NCBI GenBank assembly: GCA_947382625.1
Contig: CANDAG010000035.1
Coordinates: forward strand, 1-38,071
Reading direction: 5' to 3'
Origin: an uncultured Lachnospiraceae bacterium
Lineage (GTDB): Bacteria; Bacillota; Clostridia; Lachnospirales; Lachnospiraceae
Length of the DNA stretch: 38,071 nucleotides
In this document: one piece after another, positions 1-8,324 of the stretch
Layout of the letters: every line of letters begins with the position of its first letter
Numbering within the stretch: the stretch's first letter is position 1
Notes under the pieces: model-generated
What the model was told of the DNA's origin: nothing
The model's database searches: none
The model's input: only the letters and a program-made list of their open reading frames with translations
Made by a program: the position numbers and the translations under genes

Positions 1-320
1 AGGATGCCGGATAACGTCCGGTGGAGGCAACTCCAAGGCCAGTGCAACAGAAATATACCGCCAGGTGGAAATTTGCTTTGCAAATTTCCAAAGTTCGCAT
101 CAATGCGGACTTCTGGTAAGGGTGGAAAGGCAGCGTAAGAGACTACCGCCTGCACGGTAACGGGCAGGGCACATGTAAACCCCATCCGAAGCAAGACCAA
201 ACAGAAAGCGCATGAGCCGGCCCGGCCAGCTTTCAGGTAGGTCGCTTGAGGCTGCTGGCAACAGCAGTCCTAGATAGATGATCATTCACGACATAACCCG
301 GCTTATCGTCCTGCCTGGTT
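1..320 (+). ncRNA. rnpB: RNase P RNA (type A), 5' end outside window
   Basis: This is the catalytic RNA of ribonuclease P, which removes 5' leaders from pre-tRNAs. Recognised by conserved core blocks in the right order: the ACAGAAA block near 48-54, GGTAAGGGTG at about 115, the AAACCCCA and GCAAGACCAAA blocks near 178-210, and ACCCGGCTTAT near 296-306 (P4 partner). The strand 307-318, followed by a short T run, should be the 3' half of helix P1, whose 5' half is beyond the window edge. The 5' third of the RNA is missing because the window starts inside it. The P12 arm (61-116) carries two perfect hairpins, at 67-89 and 91-112. Identification is firm; the exact 3' end is inferred. Confidence 0.93.
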
Positions 321-402
321 TTTATAATTGGGAAATGGTTGAGTAACTATGAAGCTTCTGGCATTACAGTTACATTGTTGATGACGAAAGGTGCAGCCCA
401 TA

Positions 403-1290
403 TTGATTAAAAAACAAAAAGGAAGAACGCTTTTAGCGTTCTTTTTGTTAGTCTTTTCTTTCTTGTTATTATCAGAATATATCTGCGCAGGAGCAGAGCG
501 CGAACGGCATAATATGCCGCAAATACCTGTATTATCCGCGCCGGAAGAAAGCAGACAACAAGATCTTCCGCCATTAATCCAGACCACAACCTTAGAGGAG
601 GATTATAAGGCAAGGGTAAGGCTGGGGCTTTCTTTTACAAGGCAGGTGCAGGAAGAAAACCCTGAGCAGGCTTTTGGAAATATCCTCTGCAGCTGTGTGC
701 GCCTTCAGGCAAATGAGCATTACGGGAGCGGAAGTATCTACCTGTTAAAAGAGGATCAGCTCATTATTGTGAGCAACAGACATCTTTTGCAGTATTGGGA
801 TGAGGATAGCTTTGTGACCTTTGTAAGCGGTGCGGCGGAATCAGGGGAAGTGATCGGGCTTTCGGAGGAAGCGGATGTGGGGTTCCTTAGTGTACCCATT
901 GACAGATTTTCCTGGCAGGAGCTTTTGGAGCTTCGTAATGTGCGGCCGTTAAGGAAGGACATGAAAAGCGATGAAAATAGAGTGATGTCCGGAGAGTGGG
1001 AGGCAGAAAGCTTATCACCGGGGAAGAAACTTTTGCTGATAGATATGGCCAGCGATGCTTATCATCCGGTGATGAAAAAAGGGGAGATGATTTCTGATGC
1101 TTTTTATCTGGAAGACTTTGGAATGGAAATGTTATACGGAACAGGAGAGGCTCTGCCCGGCATGTCAGGAAGCGGTGTGTTTGATGGATATGGAAATTAT
1201 CTTGGAATGCTGACCGGGGCAACTGACCGGGGAGAGATTGCGGCGGTGCCGGCAGATGTGATCCATGAAGCTTATGAGATGCTGCCATAG
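403..1290 (+). CDS. Secreted or membrane-anchored trypsin-like serine protease (S1/PA clan)
   Basis: The protein has a basic N-terminus and a hydrophobic segment (roughly residues 10-30 from the TTG), which is a signal peptide or anchor, followed by a compact trypsin-like domain. A catalytic triad is visible: His in SNRHLL (about residue 127), Asp in EEADVGFL (about 158) and Ser in GMSGSG (about 255), followed by a typical GNYLGMLTG strand. TTG at 403 is preferred because GAAAGGTG (386-393) lies nine bases upstream; GTG at 391 is the in-frame alternative but overlaps that site. At about 295 residues it is small, with no PDZ domain, so it is not a full HtrA. A terminator-like hairpin sits inside the signal-peptide codons. 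The substrate is unknown. The gene converges on rpsT. Confidence 0.72.
   Translation: MIKKQKGRTLLAFFLLVFSFLLLSEYICAGAERERHNMPQIPVLSAPEESRQQDLPPLIQTTTLEEDYKARVRLGLSFTRQVQEENPEQAFGNILCSCVRLQANEHYGSGSIYLLKEDQLIIVSNRHLLQYWDEDSFVTFVSGAAESGEVIGLSEEADVGFLSVPIDRFSWQELLELRNVRPLRKDMKSDENRVMSGEWEAESLSPGKKLLLIDMASDAYHPVMKKGEMISDAFYLEDFGMEMLYGTGEALPGMSGSGVFDGYGNYLGMLTGATDRGEIAAVPADVIHEAYEMLP
423..447 (+). terminator. Rho-independent terminator, probably for rnpB
   Basis: A perfect 9-bp stem (AAGAACGCT, loop TTT, AGCGTTCTT) is preceded by an A-rich stretch and runs into a T tract. It lies about 100 bases after the rnpB 3' end and inside the first codons of the following protease gene. It may terminate rnpB or act as an attenuator for the protease gene. 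Confidence 0.6.
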
Positions 1291-1307
1291 GTTCGGCACG
1301 GATCTGC

Positions 1308-1347
1308 GCATAAAAAAGGCTCACAAAAATGTGAGCCGCTTTTTTAT
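1308..1347. terminator. Bidirectional terminator between protease gene and rpsT
   Basis: GGCTCACA (1318-1325) and TGTGAGCC (1330-1337) form a perfect 8-bp stem with an AAAA loop. It has an A run on the left and a T run on the right, so it can terminate transcription from both directions. It lies between two convergent genes. Confidence 0.88.
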
Positions 1348-1363
1348 CTATATTTCCCAAAAA

Positions 1364-1627
1364 CTAAGCCATTTTGTTGACAGCCTGAGCCAAACGCGCT
1401 ACTTTTCTGGAAGCAGTGTTTTTATGATAAACACCCTTGCTGGCCGCCTTGTCGATCGCTGACGTAGCAGCAACTAAAGCTTTGGCAGCAGCATCTTTAT
1501 CGTTTGCATCGATTGCCGCAGTCACCTTCTTGATCGCTGTCTTAACACCAGACTTAATCGATTTATTTCTTTCAGCTTTGGTTCTGTTTACTAAAATTCT
1601 CTTCTTAGCAGACTTAATGTTAGCCAC
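1364..1627 (-). CDS. rpsT: 30S ribosomal protein S20
   Basis: An 87-residue basic, alanine- and lysine-rich protein of the S20 family. It starts with the characteristic ANIKSAKKRI and ends in a helical stretch containing YHKNTASRKVARL. S20 binds 16S rRNA early in small-subunit assembly. GTG at 1627 is chosen because it gives the family N-terminus and lies seven bases after a GGAGGT site; a further in-frame GTG at 1636 overlaps that site. The gene is monocistronic and transcribed opposite to its neighbours, with a promoter at 1719-1747 and a shared terminator downstream. The position rpsT next to gpr and lepA is common in Firmicutes. Confidence 0.97.
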   Translation of the reverse strand: MANIKSAKKRILVNRTKAERNKSIKSGVKTAIKKVTAAIDANDKDAAAKALVAATSAIDKAASKGVYHKNTASRKVARLAQAVNKMA

Positions 1628-1718
1628 GATGTACACCTCCTCTTACAATCATCAGTTACATGAGATGTTTCATTAAAGCCGGAGACACGGAACGTCTTAA
1701 TGTAAACACACGCATATT

Positions 1719-1747
1719 ATTGTATCCGCAAAAAGTATACTTGTCAA
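1719..1747 (-). promoter_or_regulatory. SigA promoter of rpsT
   Basis: Read on the minus strand: TTGACA, 17-base spacer, TACAAT, which is a near-consensus housekeeping promoter. Transcription should start near 1712, giving a leader of about 85 bases. In that leader CATTAAG and CTTTAATG can pair around an otherwise unpaired loop. Confidence 0.85.
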
Positions 1748-1778
1748 TACATAAATGAAGAATATTTGGAAAATACTT

Positions 1779-1799
1779 TAGATTATATTACTTTTCACA
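1779..1799 (+). repeat. Left copy of imperfect 21-bp direct repeat
   Basis: Begins TAGATTATA and ends TTTTCACA. It matches 18 of 21 bases with the copy at 1974-1994 and borders the inverted repeat, overlapping its outermost five bases. Confidence 0.6.
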
Positions 1800-1972
1800 G
1801 GCACGCCAGAAAACCAGCCTGGACAGAGGCAAAGCCCTTAAGGAGCCCTTTCAAAAACGCTGGCGCTTAGCGAGGTTCTATCGAGCTTAGCGTCCACTGC
1901 GTTTTTGTAGAGCGAGAGCGTGGTGACGTAGGACTTTGCCTCTGTACAGGCGGCCTGTTGGCGTACGTGTGA
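1795..1972. repeat. 178-bp imperfect inverted repeat, MITE-like or structured RNA
   Basis: The two halves are imperfect reverse complements. Paired blocks are TCACA (1795-1799) with TGTGA (1968-1972), ACGCCA (1803-1808) with TGGCGT (1959-1964), ACAGAGGCAAAG (1823-1834) with its complement at 1934-1945, and CAAAAACGC (1852-1860) with its complement at 1899-1907. The central part carries GCTTAGCG twice in direct orientation. No coding sequence is supported within it. It is flanked by imperfect 21-bp direct repeats. It could be a non-autonomous mobile element, a dispersed intergenic repeat, or a long hairpin RNA; the sequence alone does not decide. Confidence 0.7.
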
Positions 1973-1973
1973 C

Positions 1974-1994
1974 TAGATTATAATTATTTTCACA
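1974..1994 (+). repeat. Right copy of imperfect 21-bp direct repeat
   Basis: Begins TAGATTATA and ends TTTTCACA, just outside the right end of the inverted repeat. It includes a TATAAT at 1979-1984 that could serve as a -10 element for gpr, with TTGGCG at 1958-1963 as a poorly spaced (15 bp) -35. That promoter reading is weak. Confidence 0.55.
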
Positions 1995-2012
1995 ATACCA
2001 TGGGAGGAAGTT

Positions 2013-2927
2013 ATGAGCAGCTTTAGAGTAAGGACGGATCTGGCCCTTGAGGTGCGGGAAAATATGGAGGAAAATGCAAGGGAATGCAGAGGAGTGTCGG
2101 TGAAGGAGGAATACCGGGAGGAAAGCGAGCTGAGGATCACCAAGGTAGTGATCGAGACCATGAACGGTTCCAAGGCTATGGGAAAGCCCATAGGCACCTA
2201 CATTACACTGGAGGCACCGGCTATGGTGCTGCCGGATGAAAATTACCATGAGGAGATTTCCGCAGAGCTTGCAAGGCAGCTACAGGAGATCATTCCTGGC
2301 ATGGAAAAGGAGTTGTCTGTCATGGTGGTGGGGCTGGGTAACCGGGATGTGACAGCGGATGCCTTGGGGCCGAATGTGGTGGATAATCTGGTGATCACCC
2401 GGCATATGATGAAGGAATACGGAAAGGCAGCCTTTGATAAGCCTGGGGTGTATATGGTAAGCGGACTGGTTCCGGGGGTTATGGCCAAAACCGGCATGGA
2501 ATCCCAGGAGATCATTAAGGGCGTGGTAGAAAAGACAAAGCCGGACGTTGTGATCGTGGTGGATGCTCTGGCGGCCCGTTCTACCAGAAGGCTTAACAGA
2601 ACCATACAGGTGACTAACACAGGGATCCATCCCGGCTCCGGAGTGGGAAATCACAGGAATGCTGTCACGGAGGAGGCTCTGGGAGTGCCTGTCATTGCCA
2701 TCGGAGTTCCCACAGTGGTGGATGCGGCTACTATTGTCAGCGATGCCTTTGAAAAAATGCTGCGGCAGGCGGGGGAGGAGCCTCTGGACATGCAGGATGA
2801 ACTTCAGGCAGGCCTTGGAGAGCTTTATAATATGTATGTGACAGGGAAGGATGTGGACTATGAGATCAAACAGATCAGCCACATCATCTGCAATGCATTG
2901 AACAGCACCTTTGAAGGAAAGGGTTAG
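2013..2927 (+). CDS. gpr: Germination protease GPR (A25 family)
   Basis: GPR degrades the small acid-soluble spore proteins during germination and is made as a zymogen in the forespore. Family blocks visible in order are the RTDLALEV N-terminus, GNRDVTADALGP, VVDALAARSTRRLNRTIQ, TNTGIHPGSGVGNHR and VPTVVDAATIV. The 304-residue length is slightly short for the family. The stretch before the expected TD/LA processing point is only about nine residues, shorter than in Bacillus. ATG at 2013 follows GGGAGG with good spacing. spoIIP begins two bases after the stop, so the two are almost certainly co-transcribed. I saw no convincing SigF/SigG promoter in the short upstream region. Confidence 0.95.
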   Translation: MSSFRVRTDLALEVRENMEENARECRGVSVKEEYREESELRITKVVIETMNGSKAMGKPIGTYITLEAPAMVLPDENYHEEISAELARQLQEIIPGMEKELSVMVVGLGNRDVTADALGPNVVDNLVITRHMMKEYGKAAFDKPGVYMVSGLVPGVMAKTGMESQEIIKGVVEKTKPDVVIVVDALAARSTRRLNRTIQVTNTGIHPGSGVGNHRNAVTEEALGVPVIAIGVPTVVDAATIVSDAFEKMLRQAGEEPLDMQDELQAGLGELYNMYVTGKDVDYEIKQISHIICNALNSTFEGKG

Positions 2928-2977
2928 ACATGTATTTCCCGGTTGGGATAAGCATATACTTTTTTGAGGGTGCCATT

Positions 2978-4330
2978 ATGCACCTGCAGGAGTATGCCGT
3001 GACAGGAAAAACAGGGAAAAGAAATATAAAAAAATGGACGATTCTTGGAATGCTGCTTTTTTGCATTCTGAGCTGTTTTCACAGCCTTCAGAAAAGCAGG
3101 GAAACAGAGGGGAAGACCCCGGGCTGGCAGGCCTGGGTCAGCGTGTTTTTGAATCATTCCATGGAGCGGGAGTATTTTCAGATCCCCCGGTATCTGGAAA
3201 GCCGGGGGGAGGAGGACGCAGAGGGGATGGCAGAGCGGATGATACGCAGAAGCTTTCCGCTTTTTGAGTATGCAGCCCTTTACTCCGGTCAGGAAATGGA
3301 GAAGGAGGATGCCATGATGGCGCAGCTGATCGGGCAAAGGGAGGGAGCGGACGAGGATTTCAAGGATATTGATGAGGAAAAGCTGGATTACGGGGAGGAT
3401 GCTCTTCATATTGATAACAGCCTTTTTGAAGAGATGGAGAGAGAAAACAGCTTACATAGCAGTGAGCATGCTGCAGAAGAAACAGAGAGCGGAGAAAGTG
3501 TCCAGGAAGCGGAGGCGGGAACGGAGGATATTGATACGGAGCCCGGAACCTCGTTTACCCCGTCTGCCTATCCCTCCTACACCTATGACTGGTCAGAAAA
3601 GTGGGATTATGAAGCACTTTTGTCCAACTTCTTTGCGGTGGATAATTCCACCCGGCTTAAGGAAGAGTATGCCGATCTAAACAGTCTTTTGTATCAGGAT
3701 CTGTCGGTCAATAAGGAATCTGACGGACCTCAGATCCTCATTTATCACACCCACGGAAGCGAAGCCTTTGCAGACTCTGTACCGGGAGATGAGTCTACGA
3801 CCATTGTGGGGGCAGGGGATAAGCTGGCAGAGCTTTTGGAAAACACCTACGGGTTTAAGGTCCTGCATTATACGGAGCGTTTTGATGAGGTGAGAGACGA
3901 GGCGTACAATGAGTCCTTGCCGGTGATCGAAAAGGTGATCAGTGACAATCCTACCATAGAGGTGGTCATCGACCTTCACCGGGATGCGGTTTCAGGAGAC
4001 CGTAAGCTGGTGATGGATCTTCAGGGGCGCCCTACGGCCCGGTTTATGTTTTTTAACGGCTTAAGCTATGGCCGCAAAAACGGTGACATTGCTTATCTGG
4101 AAAATCCCTACATACAGGAAAATCTGTCCTTTTCCTTTCAGACCCAGGTGGCCGCTAACGAATATTATCCGGGGATCGCAAGAAAGATCTACTTAAAGGC
4201 CTATCGCTACAATATGCACCTGATGCCCAGGAGCCTTCTGATCGAAATGGGGGCTCAGAATAATACGGTGGAGGAAATAATGAACGCCTGCGACCCCTTA
4301 GCCCACATCCTTGCCATTGTGTTAGGCTGA
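2978..4330 (+). CDS. spoIIP: Stage II sporulation protein P, peptidoglycan amidase/endopeptidase
   Basis: SpoIIP acts with SpoIID and SpoIIM to degrade septal peptidoglycan during engulfment. A single membrane segment near the N-terminus ([15 protein letters not shown]) is followed by a long acidic, low-complexity region and a C-terminal catalytic domain. That domain begins with [10 protein letters not shown] (His codons at 3746 and 3752) and continues with [10 protein letters not shown] and [14 protein letters not shown] at 2978 is preferred because GAGGGTG lies six bases upstream and the membrane segment then sits in the usual place. ATG at 2930 (466 residues) is an in-frame alternative preceded by GGAAAGGG. 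The gene follows gpr. Confidence 0.93.
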   Translation: MHLQEYAVTGKTGKRNIKKWTILGMLLFCILSCFHSLQKSRETEGKTPGWQAWVSVFLNHSMEREYFQIPRYLESRGEEDAEGMAERMIRRSFPLFEYAALYSGQEMEKEDAMMAQLIGQREGADEDFKDIDEEKLDYGEDALHIDNSLFEEMERENSLHSSEHAAEETESGESVQEAEAGTEDIDTEPGTSFTPSAYPSYTYDWSEKWDYEALLSNFFAVDNSTRLKEEYADLNSLLYQDLSVNKESDGPQILIYHTHGSEAFADSVPGDESTTIVGAGDKLAELLENTYGFKVLHYTERFDEVRDEAYNESLPVIEKVISDNPTIEVVIDLHRDAVSGDRKLVMDLQGRPTARFMFFNGLSYGRKNGDIAYLENPYIQENLSFSFQTQVAANEYYPGIARKIYLKAYRYNMHLMPRSLLIEMGAQNNTVEEIMNACDPLAHILAIVLG

Positions 4331-4345
4331 AATTTATGTTAAAAT
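4317..4345 (+). promoter_or_regulatory. Possible SigA promoter for lepA-hemW
   Basis: TTGTGT (4317-4322), a 17-base spacer and TAAAAT (4340-4345). Transcription would start near 4352, only a few bases before the ATG at 4359, which favours the downstream lepA start at 4407. Confidence 0.5.
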
Positions 4346-4406
4346 ACGAAAGACTATTATGTCTGCGCAGTCAAATGTGCAGACCACAGAAAGGTACGGT
4401 AAGTAT

Positions 4407-6221
4407 ATGGCAAGTATCGATCAAAGTAAGATCAGGAATTTTTGCATCGTGGCACATATCGATCACGGAAAGTCCACCTTAGCGGACAGGATCATAGAAA
4501 AAACAGGGCTTTTGACCAGCAGGGAAATGCAGGATCAGGTGCTTGACAATATGGAGCTGGAAAGAGAACGGGGGATCACCATCAAGGCACAGACGGTCCG
4601 CACCATTTACAGGGCAAAGGACGGGGAGGAATATGTATTTAATCTCATCGACACACCGGGACATGTAGACTTCAACTATGAGGTCAGCAGGAGCCTGGCA
4701 GCCTGTGACGGGGCGATCCTGGTAGTGGACGCCGCCCAGGGCATTGAGGCTCAGACACTGGCCAATGTGTATCTGGCTCTTGACCATGATCTGGAGGTCT
4801 TTCCGGTTATCAATAAGATCGATCTGCCCAGTGCGGAGCCGGAGCGGGTCAAAAACGAGATAGAGGATGTGATTGGCATTGAGGCTCAGGACGCACCCCT
4901 GATCTCTGCCAAGAACGGGATCGGGATCGAAGAGGTTTTGGAGGCAATTGTACAAAAGATCCCGGCGCCTGAAGGAAGCAGCGATGAGCCGCTTAAGGCT
5001 CTTATTTTTGATTCTCTTTATGATTCCTACAAAGGAGTTATTGTCTTTTGCCGGATCATGGAAGGGCGGGTGGCCAAGGGGACAAGCATACGTATGATGG
5101 CAACCGGCGCTAAGGCAGATGTGGTGGAGGTAGGCTATTTTGGGGCAGGACAGTTCATTCCCTGTGAGGAGCTTACGGCGGGCATGGTGGGCTATATCAC
5201 CGCGTCCATCAAGAATGTCAAGGATACCGCTGTGGGTGACACGGTAACCGATGCCGATAATCCCTGTGATGCACCCCTTCCCGGCTACAAAAAAGTCAAT
5301 TCCATGGTGTATTGCGGTGTGTATCCGGCTGACGGGGCTAAATATCCGGATCTTCGGGATGCCCTTGAGAAGCTGCAGCTCAATGACGCCTCTCTGCGCT
5401 ACGAGCCGGAAACCTCCATTGCCCTTGGCTTTGGTTTCCGTTGCGGTTTTTTGGGATTGCTCCACCTGGAGATCATTCAGGAGAGGCTGGAGAGAGAGTA
5501 CAATCTGGATCTGGTGACCACGGCGCCTGGCGTTATTTATAAGGTTCATCGTACAGACGGAGAGGTGATCGAGCTGACCAATCCCTCTAATCTGCCGGAT
5601 CCTTCTCAGATTGAGTATATGGAAGAGCCGGTGGTCTCAGCTGAGATCATGGTGACTACGGAATTTATCGGATCTATCATGGAGCTTTGTCAGACCCGCC
5701 GGGGGAAATATCTGGGAATGGAATATATAGAAGGAACCAGGGCACTGCTCAAATATGAGCTTCCCTTAAATGAGATCATTTATGACTTTTTTGATGCTTT
5801 AAAGTCCCGCTCCCGGGGTTACGCCTCCTTTGATTATGAACTGAAGGGCTACGAGCTGTCTGAGCTTGTAAAGCTGGATATCCTGATCAACAAGGAGGAG
5901 GTGGATGCTCTTTCCTTTATTGTCCACAAGGACAGCGCCTATGACAGAGGACGGAGAATGTGTGAGAAGCTTAAGGAAGAGATCCCCAGGCATTTGTTTG
6001 AGATCCCGATCCAGGCAGCGGTAGGAGGTAAGGTGATTGCCAGGGAAACCGTTAAGGCCATGCGCAAGGATGTGCTTGCCAAGTGCTATGGCGGTGATAT
6101 CACCCGTAAGAAGAAGCTGCTCGAAAAGCAAAAGGAAGGCAAAAAGCGGATGCGTCAGATCGGCAGCGTGGAAATTCCTCAAAAGGCCTTTATGTCTGTG
6201 CTGAAGCTGGACGATGATTAA
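4407..6221 (+). CDS. lepA: Elongation factor 4 (LepA), ribosome-associated GTPase
   Basis: EF4 is a translational GTPase implicated in back-translocation and ribosome biogenesis. GTPase motifs are clear: AHIDHGKST (G1), DTPGHVDF (G3) and NKIDLP (G4). The elongation-factor domains follow, then the LepA-specific C-terminus rich in lysine ([18 protein letters not shown]). The ATG at 4407 gives about 604 residues beginning [12 protein letters not shown], as is usual; an upstream in-frame ATG at 4359 would add 16 residues but has no Shine-Dalgarno. GAAAGG at 4389-4394 serves the chosen start with long spacing. The stop overlaps the hemW start by eight bases. Confidence 0.96.
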   Translation: MASIDQSKIRNFCIVAHIDHGKSTLADRIIEKTGLLTSREMQDQVLDNMELERERGITIKAQTVRTIYRAKDGEEYVFNLIDTPGHVDFNYEVSRSLAACDGAILVVDAAQGIEAQTLANVYLALDHDLEVFPVINKIDLPSAEPERVKNEIEDVIGIEAQDAPLISAKNGIGIEEVLEAIVQKIPAPEGSSDEPLKALIFDSLYDSYKGVIVFCRIMEGRVAKGTSIRMMATGAKADVVEVGYFGAGQFIPCEELTAGMVGYITASIKNVKDTAVGDTVTDADNPCDAPLPGYKKVNSMVYCGVYPADGAKYPDLRDALEKLQLNDASLRYEPETSIALGFGFRCGFLGLLHLEIIQERLEREYNLDLVTTAPGVIYKVHRTDGEVIELTNPSNLPDPSQIEYMEEPVVSAEIMVTTEFIGSIMELCQTRRGKYLGMEYIEGTRALLKYELPLNEIIYDFFDALKSRSRGYASFDYELKGYELSELVKLDILINKEEVDALSFIVHKDSAYDRGRRMCEKLKEEIPRHLFEIPIQAAVGGKVIARETVKAMRKDVLAKCYGGDITRKKKLLEKQKEGKKRMRQIGSVEIPQKAFMSVLKLDDD

Positions 6222-7467
6222 AGAGATGATGACAGAAAAAGGGCCGGAAAATAAAAAACTGGGTATTTATATCCACATTCCTTTCTGTATCAGGAAATGC
6301 CTGTACTGCGATTTCCTCTCATCCCCTGCCTCAGAAGGAGAACGGTTGCGCTACATAGAGGCGCTCTGTCAGGAGATCACAATAGAAAGCAGGTGTTATT
6401 TTGACCGCGAGATCCAGACGATCTATCTGGGAGGCGGGACACCCTCTATCCTTTCAGGGGAATGGATAGAGAGGATCCTCGAAAAGGTATACCTCCATTA
6501 TCAGGTCCGGAAGGATTGTGAAATTTCCATGGAGGTGAATCCGGGCACCGTGACGGCGGACAGGCTCACGGCATGGAAAAGAGCAGGGGTAAACAGGCTC
6601 AGCATAGGCCTGCAGTCTGCGTCGGACAGAGAGCTTAAGGCATTAGGGAGGATCCACAGCCTGGCAGATTTTTTGCATTCCTATGATATGGTGGCCGGGG
6701 CCGGATTCACAAACTTAAATGTGGATCTGATGAGCGCGATTCCGGGGCAGACTCCTGCCGCCTGGCAGAGAAGTCTTGAGAGGGTGCTGCACTTAGAGCC
6801 TGCGCCGAAGCATATTTCCGCCTATAGTCTGATCATAGAGGAGGGGACTTTCTTCTACGAGAACAGGCCGGAGCTTCCTGATGAAGACAGTGACAGAGAA
6901 ATGTATAGAATAACGAATGATATTTTGAGCGCGGCCGGATATCAGAAATATGAGATATCCAATTATGCAAAGCCGGGCTTTGAATGCAGACATAACATTT
7001 CCTATTGGCGTCGGCAGGATTATGCGGGCTTTGGGATCGGAGCTGCATCTCTTATAAATAATACCAGATTTCGTAACACTGCGGATCGGAAAGCCTATGA
7101 AGACTATTATCTGGAGACATCTCCGGACAATACCGACGGGAACAAAAAGGCAGAGGGAAGGATCCGGGGCAGTGCCCGCAGGGAGAATGGGATAAAGGAA
7201 GAACAACATGCGTTATCCATAGAAGAGCAGATGGAAGAATTTATGTTTTTGGGACTTCGAATGAGTAAGGGGGTAAGTCCTGCCGAATTTTGCCGTTGCT
7301 TTGGCAGACCCTTGGAGGAGGTCTATCCCGGTCTTGTGGATGACCTTTGCCAGAAGAGGCTTTTGCGGCGAAGAAAGGAAGGCGAAACGGGGGAAGAGTG
7401 GATCGCCCTGACAGATTACGGCGTGGATATCAGTAACTATGTAATGGCAAAGTTTCTTATTACATAA
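6214..7467 (+). CDS. hemW: HemW-type radical SAM protein (heme chaperone)
   Basis: A radical SAM protein with the cluster motif CxxxCxxC at residues 25-32 (CIRKCLYC) followed by DF. The absence of the extra Cys of true HemN points to HemW, a heme chaperone, rather than oxygen-independent coproporphyrinogen III oxidase, as which it is often annotated. Other family marks are [24 protein letters not shown] and a HemN_C-type C-terminal domain. Residues about 303-330 form a charged insert of low conservation. The start overlaps lepA; ATG at 6226 is an alternative. The pair lepA-hemW is a conserved Firmicutes arrangement. Confidence 0.92.
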   Translation: MIKEMMTEKGPENKKLGIYIHIPFCIRKCLYCDFLSSPASEGERLRYIEALCQEITIESRCYFDREIQTIYLGGGTPSILSGEWIERILEKVYLHYQVRKDCEISMEVNPGTVTADRLTAWKRAGVNRLSIGLQSASDRELKALGRIHSLADFLHSYDMVAGAGFTNLNVDLMSAIPGQTPAAWQRSLERVLHLEPAPKHISAYSLIIEEGTFFYENRPELPDEDSDREMYRITNDILSAAGYQKYEISNYAKPGFECRHNISYWRRQDYAGFGIGAASLINNTRFRNTADRKAYEDYYLETSPDNTDGNKKAEGRIRGSARRENGIKEEQHALSIEEQMEEFMFLGLRMSKGVSPAEFCRCFGRPLEEVYPGLVDDLCQKRLLRRRKEGETGEEWIALTDYGVDISNYVMAKFLIT

Positions 7468-7513
7468 TATTACAGAATATCCGGCAGGGCAGAAATAACT
7501 TTTTGGGAAAGGC

Positions 7514-7541
7514 ACTAGAGCACCGCCAGAGTCATAGAATA
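7514..7541 (+). promoter_or_regulatory. SigK/SigE-type promoter of the sigK gene
   Basis: AC (7514-7515), a 17-base spacer and CATAGAATA (7533-7541) match the mother-cell consensus AC-N16/17-CATANNNTA. SigE and SigK recognise nearly identical -10 sequences; the AC at -35 leans to SigK. Transcription would begin near 7548, just ahead of the GGGGG ribosome site. Confidence 0.6.
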
Positions 7542-7566
7542 ATAAAAATGACTTTGGGGGCGCCTT

Positions 7567-8211
7567 TTGAAAACTTTTCAGAAACCTTTATCGGCAGCGG
7601 AGGAAGCCCATTATATACAGGTACTTAAGGAGGGGAATGACAGGGAGGCTGCCGAGGCAAGAGAAATTTTGATCGAGCGGAATCTGCGGCTGGTAGCCCA
7701 CATTGCCAAAAAATATCAGAATGTGGATGAAGATATGGAGGATCTGATCTCCATCGGGACCATTGGCCTGATCAAGGCCATCTCTTCCTTTGATGCAGGA
7801 AAGGGAAAGCTGAGCACCTATGCTTCCCGGTGCATTGACAATGAGCTTTTGATGCTCTTGCGTTCCAAAAAGAAAAGCTCTAAGGAGGTGTCTTTGTTTG
7901 AGCCCATTGGCACAGATAAGGAAGGAAACGAGATCAACCTTCTGGACATTATCGAGCATGAGCAGGAGGATGTGACAGAGCAGATGGATCTTTGCGAGAA
8001 TGTGAAGAAACTGGCAAAGCTTTTAGACAAGGTTCTGAGCAGCAGGGAACGGGAGATCATTTTTCTGCGTTACGGTCTCGTGACGGGGAAGGAAGTGACG
8101 CAGCGGGAAATCGGAGAAAAGCTTCATATTTCAAGGAGCTATGTGAGCCGTATTGAGAAAAAGGCGCTGGGAAAGCTGCGGCGGGGGATGGAAAACGAAA
8201 ATTTTACTTAA
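7567..8211 (+). CDS. sigK: Sporulation sigma factor SigK, without pro-sequence
   Basis: A 214-residue sigma-70 family factor. Region 2 covers about residues 35-95 (NLRLVAHIAKKYQN, EDLISIGTIGLIKAI), and region 4 is the helix-turn-helix TQREIGEKLHISRSYVSRIE. The wording matches late mother-cell SigK rather than SigE. The protein starts at KTFQKPLS, where mature SigK begins, so there is no inhibitory N-terminal extension. The gene is intact, with no skin-like interruption. Start is TTG at 7567, six bases after GGGGG (7556-7560). It is flanked by its own promoter and a terminator, so it is probably monocistronic. Confidence 0.88.
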   Translation: MKTFQKPLSAAEEAHYIQVLKEGNDREAAEAREILIERNLRLVAHIAKKYQNVDEDMEDLISIGTIGLIKAISSFDAGKGKLSTYASRCIDNELLMLLRSKKKSSKEVSLFEPIGTDKEGNEINLLDIIEHEQEDVTEQMDLCENVKKLAKLLDKVLSSREREIIFLRYGLVTGKEVTQREIGEKLHISRSYVSRIEKKALGKLRRGMENENFT

Positions 8212-8252
8212 ATTTTATAGACTGTTAATTGATTTGTATGGCAGCCTTCGGT

Positions 8253-8295
8253 ACAGTAGACATATCTTAAGAAGATGTGTCTGCTGTTTCTTTAT
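8253..8295 (+). terminator. Rho-independent terminator of sigK
   Basis: ACAGTAGACATATCTT (8253-8268) pairs with the sequence at 8271-8287 through about 16 positions, including G-U pairs, and is followed by TTTCTTTAT. Confidence 0.8.
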
Positions 8296-8301
8296 CAATA
8301 A

Positions 8302-8324
8302 GCTGACTCGCGAAGCGTGACAGC
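8302..8324. repeat. Small imperfect palindrome upstream of the YifB/ComM gene
   Basis: GCTGACTCGC (8302-8311), GAA loop, GCGTGACAGC (8315-8324); eight of ten positions pair. It is followed by a T-rich stretch. It could be a second terminator or a small dispersed palindrome. Confidence 0.4.

Noticed and set aside
1795-1972. Degenerate tRNA or integron attC site
   Set aside because: The inverted repeat has no tRNA arms or CCA end, and lacks the attC core sites; a structured or element-like repeat fits better.
5240-5262. GCCGATAA sequence resembling a SigD -10 element
   Set aside because: It lies inside lepA and has no TAAA about 15 bases upstream, so it does not form a SigD promoter.
4479-5549. 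Long open frame on the minus strand of lepA
   Set aside because: It is antisense to a strongly conserved coding region, has no ribosome site and shows no recognisable domain; it reflects codon bias.
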